Shown here: positions 40,126 to 47,854 of the stretch, in pieces
Layout: each line of letters begins with the position of its first letter
Position numbering within the stretch: position 1 is the first letter of the stretch
Origin: Rhizobium mongolense subsp. loessense
GTDB taxonomy: Bacteria > Pseudomonadota > Alphaproteobacteria > Rhizobiales > Rhizobiaceae
Direction of reading: 5' to 3'
Length of the DNA stretch: 64,000 nt
Assembly: GCF_900099775.1 (NCBI RefSeq)
Contig: NZ_FMTM01000001.1
Location: 310,001-374,000, forward strand
Position numbers and translations under genes: made by a program
Notes under the pieces: model-generated
The model's input: the letters and a program-made list of their open reading frames with translations, nothing else
Databases searched by the model: none
What the model was told of the DNA's origin: nothing

Positions 40126-41223
40126 TTAGAAGTCGCGCTGCAGCCGGAAGAAGCCTTCGACCCAGTCCTGATCCGCCGCGTTGTCGTGATCGTCCGAAAC
40201 ATAGGTTGCAGTGAGCTTTGTTGAAAGGTTCTCTACGACCTTGTAATCGAGCGTAACGCCAGCACGCAGCTCGCTACCGCTGTCCCAGCTGCCACTCGCA
40301 TCGGCATCGATGTTGTCGATGTACTGAACTGCAGGGGTGACCGTGAACTTGTCGGTTGCCTTGAGCGCGTACTGAGCAGCCACGGACCATTCGCCGGCGT
40401 CGTAGTAGCCGTTGAAGCCCTGATCGCCCAGACCGGTGGAATAGATACCGGCAACCGAGAGCGTGCCCGGGCCAACGTCAACGCCGACCTTTGCGAGTAC
40501 GGCGCCTTCCTGGGCGTCGGTGTCGTAAGCGCCGATAATCGCATAGGTGAAGCCGCCGACCTTACCGCCGATGGAACCGTCGATACCGAGGTTGTTGGCA
40601 TTTCCGCCCTCTGTCTGAACCAGCTCTTCGAGGGCGATGCCGGCATAGAAGTCGCCAGCATCGTACTGATAGCGGATGGAGTTCTGCTTCGTCGAACCAT
40701 CAAGGGTTGTCATGACGTCGGTTTCGCCCGAGAAGTCATCATCCCACCAGTTGGCGAACTTACCGACACGGAAGCCGGCGAGATCGATGTAAGCCTCGTC
40801 GATGCCCGTGCTGTCCTGAGAACTGCCGAACGTAGAAGATGCTCCAGCTGAACGAGCGTCGCTGTCAACTTCGTTCGGACGGAAATTGGATTCAAGAATG
40901 ATCGCACTCGTCAGAACGCCGTATTCCGTATCGCTCTTTGCGATGACGTTGATATGCGCACGCGTGCGGGCATCCCAGTCCTCAGAGCCGTTGTTCTTGA
41001 ATGCGTCGCCAGCACCGAAGCCAACGTCAAAACGGATGTAGCCGCCGATCTGTAGGCAGGTTTCGGTGCCCGGGATGTAGAAGTAGCCGGTGCCGTAAGC
41101 GTCGCAGACGCGGACGTACTCAACCGGTTCCGGTTCGGCAGCGACGATGGCGTCGGCGGCCTGAGCACCGGATACTACTGCGAGGGCAGCAGCGGAGCCG
41201 AGAAGAAGGCTCTTAATGTTCAT
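40126..41223 (-). CDS. porin, Porin_2 (RopA/Omp2) family
   Basis: From the ATG at 41223 (GGAGAC upstream) the protein has 365 residues. A signal peptide ends SGAQA (about 22). The mature start has EPEPVEYVRVCDAYGTGYFY and a second cysteine in TETCLQIGGYIRFD, the disulfide pair of alphaproteobacterial porins. Alternating beta strands follow, and the C-terminal residue is Phe (RLQRDF), as expected for outer-membrane insertion. It forms a diffusion channel. Rhizobia carry several RopA paralogues, so the exact copy is unclear. Confidence 0.93.
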   Translation of the reverse strand: MNIKSLLLGSAAALAVVSGAQAADAIVAAEPEPVEYVRVCDAYGTGYFYIPGTETCLQIGGYIRFDVGFGAGDAFKNNGSEDWDARTRAHINVIAKSDTEYGVLTSAIILESNFRPNEVDSDARSAGASSTFGSSQDSTGIDEAYIDLAGFRVGKFANWWDDDFSGETDVMTTLDGSTKQNSIRYQYDAGDFYAGIALEELVQTEGGNANNLGIDGSIGGKVGGFTYAIIGAYDTDAQEGAVLAKVGVDVGPGTLSVAGIYSTGLGDQGFNGYYDAGEWSVAAQYALKATDKFTVTPAVQYIDNIDADASGSWDSGSELRAGVTLDYKVVENLSTKLTATYVSDDHDNAADQDWVEGFFRLQRDF

Positions 41224-41597
41224 TTTTGTCTCCGTTCCAGAGGCCAACCCCAAGGTTGGCTCTTGCTAGCGCGATGGATGCGGTCCCCTGAAATTTCAGT
41301 CCGCCAGACGTTGCCAGGGCAATTTGCTCCGGCAACGCAGCCCTTAGAACAGGCGATGCGCCAGCCCGTCAATTATTTAATAAACGTGTTCGTACCAAAA
41401 ATAATTTCGAACAGTGGACGTTGCATTTTTGCCACAATCAGACTTGGCCAAGCCACCGTTTCGCGATCAATGATTGTCCTTCGTGGGCAAGTTAAAGGGG
41501 TCGCTGCGAGGAATTCCAACAAAAGAAAGCCGAACTCCACCGCCACTCAAAATGGGGTGGTGAACAGCAGCCGGCGGTGCCCTATCGGCTCTTCCGG
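41224..41597. other. porin upstream region
   Basis: This 374-base AT-richer spacer lies between the porin and the minus-strand orphan TetR-like gene and presumably contains the porin promoter. Apart from the inverted repeat at 41387 no clear signal was found. Confidence 0.4.
41387..41413. promoter_or_regulatory. inverted repeat upstream of the porin
   Basis: TGTTCG-N15-CGAACA lies 165 bases upstream of the porin start, within an AT-rich stretch (AATTATTTAATAAACG). It could be an operator, possibly for one of the flanking TetR-like proteins. The short arms make this weak evidence. Confidence 0.35.
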
Positions 41598-42449
41598 TCA
41601 GGCGGCCTCTTTACAGCGGCAACCTCTCACGAAGAGGTGGATGCACCCTTTGAGATAGCCAATAAGACTCGATCTGTCCGGCAAGCCGCCACCTGCGGCC
41701 ATAAAGGATGCCATTCCTCCAAACATCATCGAGATAAGCATCGTTGCCGCGTGGTCGGGGTCTTCGATGTCAAGCACGCGCTTTGCATCCTGGAACGACA
41801 GCCAGTCAGCGAGCTGCGCTATTGCTCTTTGGCCGTTATAGTCCTGCGCCTCTCGCTGCAATCTCGGAGCGGAGGGATAGAGCGCGCTAATGCATGCCAT
41901 GATCTTTCGTTCGGCTTCGACCGGATCGGCTTGATCAAGATGGAAGATCACCATCAACACATCTTCAGGAACCCGCGTTTCATCCAGTGGACGAGGAAGC
42001 TGCAGGAGTCCGCGCGGAGGGGCCACGCGCGAAGTGCTCCACTGAAGAGCAAAGCCCGTGATGTATTTTCGTGCTCGTGAATTCAATGATCGGGTGATCG
42101 AGGCGAACCGGGAAATGTCGGAGTAGACAACCTCGAAAGTGAGGTCCTTCGACCCTCGAAGGAGCCGAAAAGTCTGATCGCCCCCTAAGTGAAACTCAGC
42201 CACGCTCGATTTGGCGATCGCCGGATAGAGCGACGAGAAATGGTCCAAAAGAACCTTGTAGAGCCGCGGGTTGTCCGCGCTGCTCAGGGAGGCGATTGAT
42301 CTGTACATGGCGCGATCAGCAATATGTGTTTCGGATAGAGCGCTGCCGGAATCTTGAAACAACATTCGGGCTATCCCGGCTGGCAAAATCTTTGAGATGG
42401 CCGGCCATGGGCCGTCGGCCAACAGTATCAGACAGAAAAAAGATACCAT
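41598..42449 (-). CDS. TetR-effector-domain-like protein without a DNA-binding domain
   Basis: The open frame from the ATG at 42449 gives 283 residues; a TTG 18 bases upstream is also possible. The C-terminal part (LADWLSFQDAKRVLDIEDPD, then AATMLISMMFGGM) aligns by eye with the TetR effector end at 39406-40041 (LAKWLRQ, DADAAATMLIGVVFGSL). A further helical segment near residues 45-70 (YRSIASLSSADNPRLYKVLL) resembles another TetR C-terminal helix pair. No helix-turn-helix is present, so this may be a truncated or decayed regulator. Codon use is less GC-biased than the surroundings. Confidence 0.5.
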   Translation of the reverse strand: MVSFFCLILLADGPWPAISKILPAGIARMLFQDSGSALSETHIADRAMYRSIASLSSADNPRLYKVLLDHFSSLYPAIAKSSVAEFHLGGDQTFRLLRGSKDLTFEVVYSDISRFASITRSLNSRARKYITGFALQWSTSRVAPPRGLLQLPRPLDETRVPEDVLMVIFHLDQADPVEAERKIMACISALYPSAPRLQREAQDYNGQRAIAQLADWLSFQDAKRVLDIEDPDHAATMLISMMFGGMASFMAAGGGLPDRSSLIGYLKGCIHLFVRGCRCKEAA

Positions 42450-42467
42450 ACGGCCGGTATCTTTCAA

Positions 42468-42780
42468 GCGAAGTTGAGCACGGTCTCAAAACGTACCTCT
42501 TCGCCAGCCAGCGGCCGATGACAATCAAAATTACATTTCGATATTGCCCTAACGAATTTCAAGGCCCTGCAGGCACATTGCCTTCGCAATTTTTTTGCAG
42601 TGCGAAAGCCGGCACGCCATGGTCAAGTCGCCTAATTTCTTTCAGGTTTCGAGGCTCCATCGCCTTGGCTTTCACACGCACGACAGAATGGGACGCGACA
42701 ACTCGCCGCGATTGGCGCGCACCAATAATCTGATCGATGCGGCGGTGGTGGAGGAGCCGGCGCGCCGGAGTCTCGGATCT
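42468..42780. other. intergenic region without recognised features
   Basis: About 313 bases between the orphan TetR-like gene and the methyltransferase gene. No ORF with plausible start and codon use, and no operator, was seen. A vanished N-terminal part of the neighbouring gene was looked for here but no helix-turn-helix coding was found in any minus-strand frame. Confidence 0.4.
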
Positions 42781-43419
42781 TCAAGCAAACGGCTCCGCGC
42801 TACCGACCTTCTCGAACGTGCTGAATTGGAATCGCTGCACCGATCCCGATGGGGTCGTGTGCTCATGCCGGCGCGTTGCGGCAAGCTTGAACCCGTTGCC
42901 GAGAACAGCCTGCAGGCTTTCCGCATCGTAGCGGGCGACCGGCAGGCCGCTGCATTTTTCCGGTCCGTCGGGCGCAAAGGTGCCGATCACGGCTTTGCCG
43001 CCATTCTTGAGAGCCTGCCCCAGCACCCGAACATAGGCCTTTTGGTCGGCCGCCCCCGTCAGGAAGTGAAAGGCGGCGCGATCGTGCCAGAAATCATACT
43101 GGCGGCCGGGCGTCCAGGCGGTCATGTCCGACACAATCCACTGCACGCGCGTTGCATCTGTCAGTCGCGCCTTTGCCGTCTCGATGGCTGCGGCAGACAG
43201 ATCGAGGACGCTGACATGGGCCTGGCCGGATGCCACAAGAGCATCGACCAGCCGCGAGGTCCCGCCGCCGATGTCGATCACGGACATGTCGGGCGTCAGC
43301 CCGGCTTGATGCAGCAGAACCATCGAAAGTTCCGGCGCATCTTCGTACCAACTGACTTCGCTCTCCGCCTTGGTCTTGTAGACAGCCTGCCAATGGGCTT
43401 TCAGGTCACTTGTGGACAT
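42781..43419 (-). CDS. class I SAM-dependent methyltransferase
   Basis: The ATG at 43419 follows AAGGAG by five bases and gives 212 residues; an upstream in-frame extension is rejected. Motif I is SVIDIGGGTSRLVDAL (about residues 46-61), followed by VSVLDLSAAAIETAKARL, the acidic binding region VSDMTAW and FWHDRAAFHFLTG. This pattern is common in small-molecule and thiol methyltransferases of proteobacteria. The substrate is unknown. It is divergent from the RTX-like gene. Confidence 0.88.
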   Translation of the reverse strand: MSTSDLKAHWQAVYKTKAESEVSWYEDAPELSMVLLHQAGLTPDMSVIDIGGGTSRLVDALVASGQAHVSVLDLSAAAIETAKARLTDATRVQWIVSDMTAWTPGRQYDFWHDRAAFHFLTGAADQKAYVRVLGQALKNGGKAVIGTFAPDGPEKCSGLPVARYDAESLQAVLGNGFKLAATRRHEHTTPSGSVQRFQFSTFEKVGSAEPFA

Positions 43420-43579
43420 ACCCACTCCTTTTTGAGGAAGAAAGTTTACCAGATTTCGAGCGAGCATGCCGAAGGAAGCGTCAACCCCATCGCCGAGCTT
43501 GATCGGTCCGCATCCCAGCCTATCTTGCCTCTCGGTGAAGATGTCCGCAGCGCCGTTTCCCTGCAACGAAGGAAATACG

Positions 43580-44920
43580 ATGCCCACTTTGAGCAATGGC
43601 AGTGAGCTTACCGTATGGGAAGACATCAACAACGAGAGCCCCGATGCGATCCTTTTCAGCATAACGGAAACTGACGGCGACGTCCTCGGACCGGGGGCTG
43701 CGCATACAGATTATCCGTACGGCTGGGTCGATCTTGCCTCAGTCGACGTGTTCGACGGCTTCTTTACGGTCACCACCTTCACCAACGACGGCAGGACCGA
43801 GATCTTCACGACGGTGGAAACTTTCGTCTTCGACAACGAAGGCCGTTATATCCGCACGCTGTCCGACCAGGCGGCCTTTCTTTCGACTGAGATTATCTCC
43901 GTCACTGCCGAAAGCCCCAACGACGTAGTGGTGACATGGCAGGGCGCCAACGAATATTTCGGCGGCGAAAACACCCAGTACGGCCCGCATCAGATTATCC
44001 TGGAAGGCGGTGCGCTGCAGCCTGACACCTTCGTCAACCATGCGCCCACCGCCGCCGACATGACCTTCTCGCTTTCGCCGGGCCAATCGCTCGACGACAT
44101 CACTTTCAGCGCGTCGGATGCCGATTTCGACCTGTTGAGCTTCGTCATCGTGGACGGGCCGGACCATGGCACGCTGCAGCAGGAAACGCGATATGAAGCA
44201 GGCTACTATCCGTTTCATCAGGGCCAATATGTGGGCAGCCTGCACTATCACCAGGACTACCTGAACGGTAACCTCTTCGACTATTCTCCGGCGGCCGGCT
44301 TCACCGGCACCGACAGTTTCACGGTTTACGCCACCGATGGCCAGGGCAACAGCAATCTGGCGACGATCACCATCATGATCGTGCCGCCGGCCGAAGAGAT
44401 CACGCTCACCGATGCGAAAGACGTCGCCAGCTATGGGGCTTACGATCACCCGGTTCTGGTCGCCGCGATGGGCGGCAATGACCGGATCACCGGCAGCCGG
44501 TTCGACGATACCGTTGATGGCGGCGCTGGCAAGGACCGCCTGCACGGCGGCGGCGGCGACGACACTCTCAACGGCGGAACCGGCCGCGACACGCTCGCCG
44601 GCGGGGCGGGCGGCGACGCCTTCGTTTTCGACGCCGAGCCCGGCCGGGCGAACTGCGACAAAATCCTCGACTTCAGCTCCGCTGACGACGTCTTCCGGCT
44701 GGACAGCTCCGTGTTCGCCGGCGTTGTGGCGGGCGCGCTCGACCCCGGGGCCTTCGCGAAGGGCACAGTCGCGCTGGATGAGGACGACCACATCATCTAC
44801 GACACATGCTCCGGCCGCCTGCTCTTCGATTCCGACGGGAGCGGCGATGCGGCCGCAGTGGCGTTTGCGGCCGTGAGCCACGGCACATCGCTTGCCGCCG
44901 ACGACTTCCATTTCTTCTAG
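43580..44920 (+). CDS. RTX-type calcium-binding secreted protein with cadherin-like domain
   Basis: The ATG at 43580 follows AAGGAA and gives 446 residues with no N-terminal signal peptide, as expected for type I export by a C-terminal signal. Residues about 150-280 form a cadherin-like region with FDYSPAAGFTGTDSFTVYAT. Residues about 295-355 have nonapeptide repeats such as GGAGKDRLHGGGGDDTL and GGTGRDTLAGGAGGDA. The C-terminal region is hydrophobic and ends DFHFF. Two cysteines late in the chain are unusual for RTX proteins. No type I transporter gene is nearby. Confidence 0.85.
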   Translation: MPTLSNGSELTVWEDINNESPDAILFSITETDGDVLGPGAAHTDYPYGWVDLASVDVFDGFFTVTTFTNDGRTEIFTTVETFVFDNEGRYIRTLSDQAAFLSTEIISVTAESPNDVVVTWQGANEYFGGENTQYGPHQIILEGGALQPDTFVNHAPTAADMTFSLSPGQSLDDITFSASDADFDLLSFVIVDGPDHGTLQQETRYEAGYYPFHQGQYVGSLHYHQDYLNGNLFDYSPAAGFTGTDSFTVYATDGQGNSNLATITIMIVPPAEEITLTDAKDVASYGAYDHPVLVAAMGGNDRITGSRFDDTVDGGAGKDRLHGGGGDDTLNGGTGRDTLAGGAGGDAFVFDAEPGRANCDKILDFSSADDVFRLDSSVFAGVVAGALDPGAFAKGTVALDEDDHIIYDTCSGRLLFDSDGSGDAAAVAFAAVSHGTSLAADDFHFF

Positions 44921-45165
44921 GCGCCGCCCCAACCGGCTTTAGCACCAGGCTCGCCGTCCGTTTGTTGCCACATATAGACGGGCTCAGCTTCGTTGCCCGT
45001 CGGGACCCAGTGCCCCGAAATTCGTCAATTTATTCAAATAGTTATTAACCATATCGCAGGCTGCAATTTCCATGCTGCATTGCATCATGATCCAAAACCA
45101 CCTACCGTAGGCCGGCGCCACGGGGAAAAACGCCATGGGAAACCATGTTCGAATAAGGATGTCAG

Positions 45166-46131
45166 ATGCTTGATGCGCCCAAATCTAAGCCGAAAGACCT
45201 CGAAGCCATTGCCCGCACAGGCGGGCCCCTTCGCCGCATGGCAGCGCGCGTACCAACCTACTTAACCGACCTCAAGGAAAATCCTGCCTGGCTGCCGATG
45301 TTCCTGCTGGCGCGCACGATGCCTTTCCGTCGCGCCCATTGGCTGACCGCCAGACCTGTTCCGTCTTCGGCAACAGCAGCACCGTCAATGTTTGGCGGGA
45401 TCAAGGCGGAGAACGCCGCCGCGGAATTGCGAAGGAATGGCATCTTCACCGGCCTCACTTTGCCACCAGCCATCCATGAGGAAATCGCCCGTTTTGCACG
45501 CGAGACCCCGTGTTTCGGCAATTTCGAGCGCAAGGTCGAGTTTCTCGCCGGAGAGCATGCTGAAGCCGAACGCCGCTTCGGGCGCACGATATTGAGCGGC
45601 CATCATTTCGAGCGGGTTCTGCAATGCAAGGCAGCGGTCGCCGTGCAGCAAGACCCGCTGCTCCTCAGTATCGCGCGGCACTACCTCGGCGGCGAGGCGA
45701 AATTGATCACAACGCGGACATGGTGGAGTTTCCCGACGAAATCTGCCTCGGAAGCCGATCTGAGCCGCGCCTCGTTCAAGTTCCACTTCGATCTCGACGA
45801 CTGGCGAATGCTGAAATTCTTCTTCTATCTGTCCGACGTCGATGCGGATGCCGGTCCCCATGTCTATGTTCAAGGCAGCCACAACCGCCGCCGGATGAAG
45901 CATCAGTTGACGCTGCTTGTCGGACATTCGGCCGAGGACGTGCTTGGCTTCTACGGCAAGGAGAGTGCGGTCACGCTGACCGGAAAGGCGGGCACCGGCT
46001 TTGTCGAGGATCCCTTCGGCTTCCATATGGGAACGCTCGCCAAGCATACGCCGCGCCTGATGATGGAAGTCGGATTTGGCGTGTCGAAGCCGTCGAAGCG
46101 CCGGTATCACGGCGAGCCGGTGATCAGATAA
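45166..46131 (+). CDS. phytanoyl-CoA dioxygenase-like Fe(II)/2-oxoglutarate enzyme
   Basis: The 321-residue protein has the iron triad His207-x-Asp209 in FKFHFDLDD, His287 in FGFHMGTLAKH, and Arg297, ten residues later, as the likely 2-oxoglutarate anchor. The intervening strand pattern (MLKFFFYLSDVDADAGPHVY) is that of the PhyH family. The N-terminal 75 residues are an extra helical extension. The enzyme would hydroxylate a small or lipid-like substrate; no pathway is indicated by the neighbours. The gene is monocistronic. Confidence 0.82.
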   Translation: MLDAPKSKPKDLEAIARTGGPLRRMAARVPTYLTDLKENPAWLPMFLLARTMPFRRAHWLTARPVPSSATAAPSMFGGIKAENAAAELRRNGIFTGLTLPPAIHEEIARFARETPCFGNFERKVEFLAGEHAEAERRFGRTILSGHHFERVLQCKAAVAVQQDPLLLSIARHYLGGEAKLITTRTWWSFPTKSASEADLSRASFKFHFDLDDWRMLKFFFYLSDVDADAGPHVYVQGSHNRRRMKHQLTLLVGHSAEDVLGFYGKESAVTLTGKAGTGFVEDPFGFHMGTLAKHTPRLMMEVGFGVSKPSKRRYHGEPVIR

Positions 46132-46217
46132 CCGTCCCTGGATTTCCGAAGCCGGACCGGCTGGACCGGCTTCGGCTGATTGGATGTGCTCTTGGCAGAA
46201 CGGCCCGCCGTTGCGGT

Positions 46218-46454
46218 TCAGGCCTCCGGGCAACCGTCCCGCAATTTACGCCATGTCGTGACGTTCAGCTCCATCTCGCAGCGCGCGAGATACGACGCCC
46301 CACCCACCCTGATGCAGGCGGTCTGGCCAAGCTCGTACTTCGTGCCATCCCGATTGCGGCAGGTGCAGCGCGAATCCGGGTGCGCCGCAGCCACGCTCGC
46401 TGCGGCCAGGGCCAACGATACCGTTGCAATCAATTTGGCGTGCTGCCGTTCCAT
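46218..46454 (-). CDS. small secreted cysteine-containing protein
   Basis: The ATG at 46454 gives 78 residues with a signal peptide (KLIATVSLALAAASVAAA) and a mature part of about 50 residues with five cysteines, including SRCTCRNRDG and QTACIRVGG. It should be a small periplasmic or secreted protein. No function is known. It is convergent with the dioxygenase gene. Confidence 0.7.
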   Translation of the reverse strand: MERQHAKLIATVSLALAAASVAAAHPDSRCTCRNRDGTKYELGQTACIRVGGASYLARCEMELNVTTWRKLRDGCPEA

Positions 46455-46927
46455 CGACTGAGCATAGCGCAAATGTTCGCAGTTGGCACGCAGCAAGGTG
46501 GCTTCCTGCCCGAATGGTGGCAGCTTCAGTAAGCGCTAAAGTGCCGACGGGCGTGAACGTGTCGGCCCAGACGGCTCAGCATGCCAGACGGAATTCTCCG
46601 CTCTTTATCACGTCGATCACTTGCCGCAAGATTTCCTCCCGGCTCACCTTCCGCCGGAAGAATATGCCGTCCAAGCTCTCCCAGCGAAGGGAGCTTGTGG
46701 TAGAGCTCCGCGATTGCCCGGGACCGGTCAGCCTATTCGGCGACGCTCCCGGCAACGCCGGATCACCTCGTCGAGCGCCGGAAGCAGACCGACATCGTGA
46801 AGCGGCGCGGAAAGCGCCTTGAACGATGCCAGCAATCAGAAGTCGTCGGAGTGAAGATTTCACATTGGACGAGCCTTGATGCCGGCGTGTAACGTCCGCT
46901 TCCAGCGCGAGGCCCCCTCACCCAGCC
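46455..46927. other. intergenic region with possible decayed coding sequence
   Basis: No intact gene is supported. On the minus strand, 46700-46860 reads FKALSAPLHDVGLLPALDEV and RRCRERRR in one frame, then a stop, then AELYHKLPSLGELGRHIL in the same or a shifted frame. This may be a fragment of an unidentified gene. The family could not be named. Confidence 0.35.
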
Positions 46928-47854
46928 TCAAATCGCGCCGATTTCCTTCAACTTCTTCAAAACCGCCTCGTTGGGCTCGCCGGTCTCAGGCAGGTTGTAA
47001 TGCTTCTGGAAGCGGCGGATGGCAGTGCGGGTCTGTTCGCCGGCGACACCGTCGACGCCGACATTGGCGTAGGCCATGTTTGAAAGGCCCTTCTGGATTT
47101 TCAGCACCAGATCGACGTTGGCGAGCTCGGATGAGGGAACCTGCTTCGGGCCGGCGGCGGTCTTGATCTGCTTTTCAGCGCTGCGGATGGCGGCGGCGAC
47201 CGGATCCTCGGCCGAGGCTTTCGAGGTCACATCCTCGCGCGGCTTCTCGGCGGGAACGGCAGACGGACCGATGGAATCGGTCTTGAGGGCGGCAAGCACC
47301 TCCGGCGTCGCATCGCCGCTCGGCGGCATGCCGACGGTTTCCTCGAAGAAAAGGATCGCGGCGCTGGTGCGCGGGCCAATGATTCCGTCGGCCGTGCCGT
47401 TATAGAGGCCGCGGCGGATGAGCTCCTCCTGGATGTCCATGACAAGCTGACTGGGCTGTTGGCCGGGTGCTGCAGCCGGCGGCGTCGCATTGGTGGTGGC
47501 GGCAGCGCCTGCCTCGCCCGCACGTTCGATCTTGAAGGTCGTGACGTCGCCTGGGTGCGGCTCTTCCACGGCCGGACGGCCGATCGAGAAGGGCGCTAGC
47601 ACATCGCGGGTGCGGAAGAAGGGATGCGGATGCGTACCCGGCTGATACCAGAGCGCATTGGCGGCAACGAAGCTGAAGATGACGACAAAGGCGGTGGTAC
47701 CGCCTGCGACCGAAGGATTGCGCGCAATGACGCCACCGAGCACGGATGCGCCCGTCATGCCCACGCCGCCGAGAGCGGCAGCCCCTGTGAGAAGCAGGCT
47801 CGGCTGATGCCGGCCTCTCCTTCCCTTAGGCGATTTTCGCTTGCGCGCGGCCAT
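46928..47854 (-). CDS. membrane protein with two peptidoglycan-binding domains
   Basis: From the ATG at 47854 the protein has 308 residues. A basic N-terminus (AARKRKSPKGRRGRH) precedes two hydrophobic segments (about 20-45 and 52-70). Two PG_binding_1-type domains follow, at about 140-195 (DIQEELIRRGLYNGTADGII, GPRTSAAILFFEE) and about 245-305 (VLKIQKGLSNMAY, GEQTRTAIRRFQKHYNLP). It is anchored in the inner membrane with domains reaching the cell wall. It overlaps the end of the DivJ-type kinase gene on the same strand, which suggests cotranscription. Confidence 0.88.
   Translation of the reverse strand: MAARKRKSPKGRRGRHQPSLLLTGAAALGGVGMTGASVLGGVIARNPSVAGGTTAFVVIFSFVAANALWYQPGTHPHPFFRTRDVLAPFSIGRPAVEEPHPGDVTTFKIERAGEAGAAATTNATPPAAAPGQQPSQLVMDIQEELIRRGLYNGTADGIIGPRTSAAILFFEETVGMPPSGDATPEVLAALKTDSIGPSAVPAEKPREDVTSKASAEDPVAAAIRSAEKQIKTAAGPKQVPSSELANVDLVLKIQKGLSNMAYANVGVDGVAGEQTRTAIRRFQKHYNLPETGEPNEAVLKKLKEIGAI

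Noticed and set aside
46576..46863. A 95-codon minus-strand frame read as an intact gene
   Set aside because: The best protein-like text in the region lies in a different frame and is interrupted, so decay is more likely than an intact gene.
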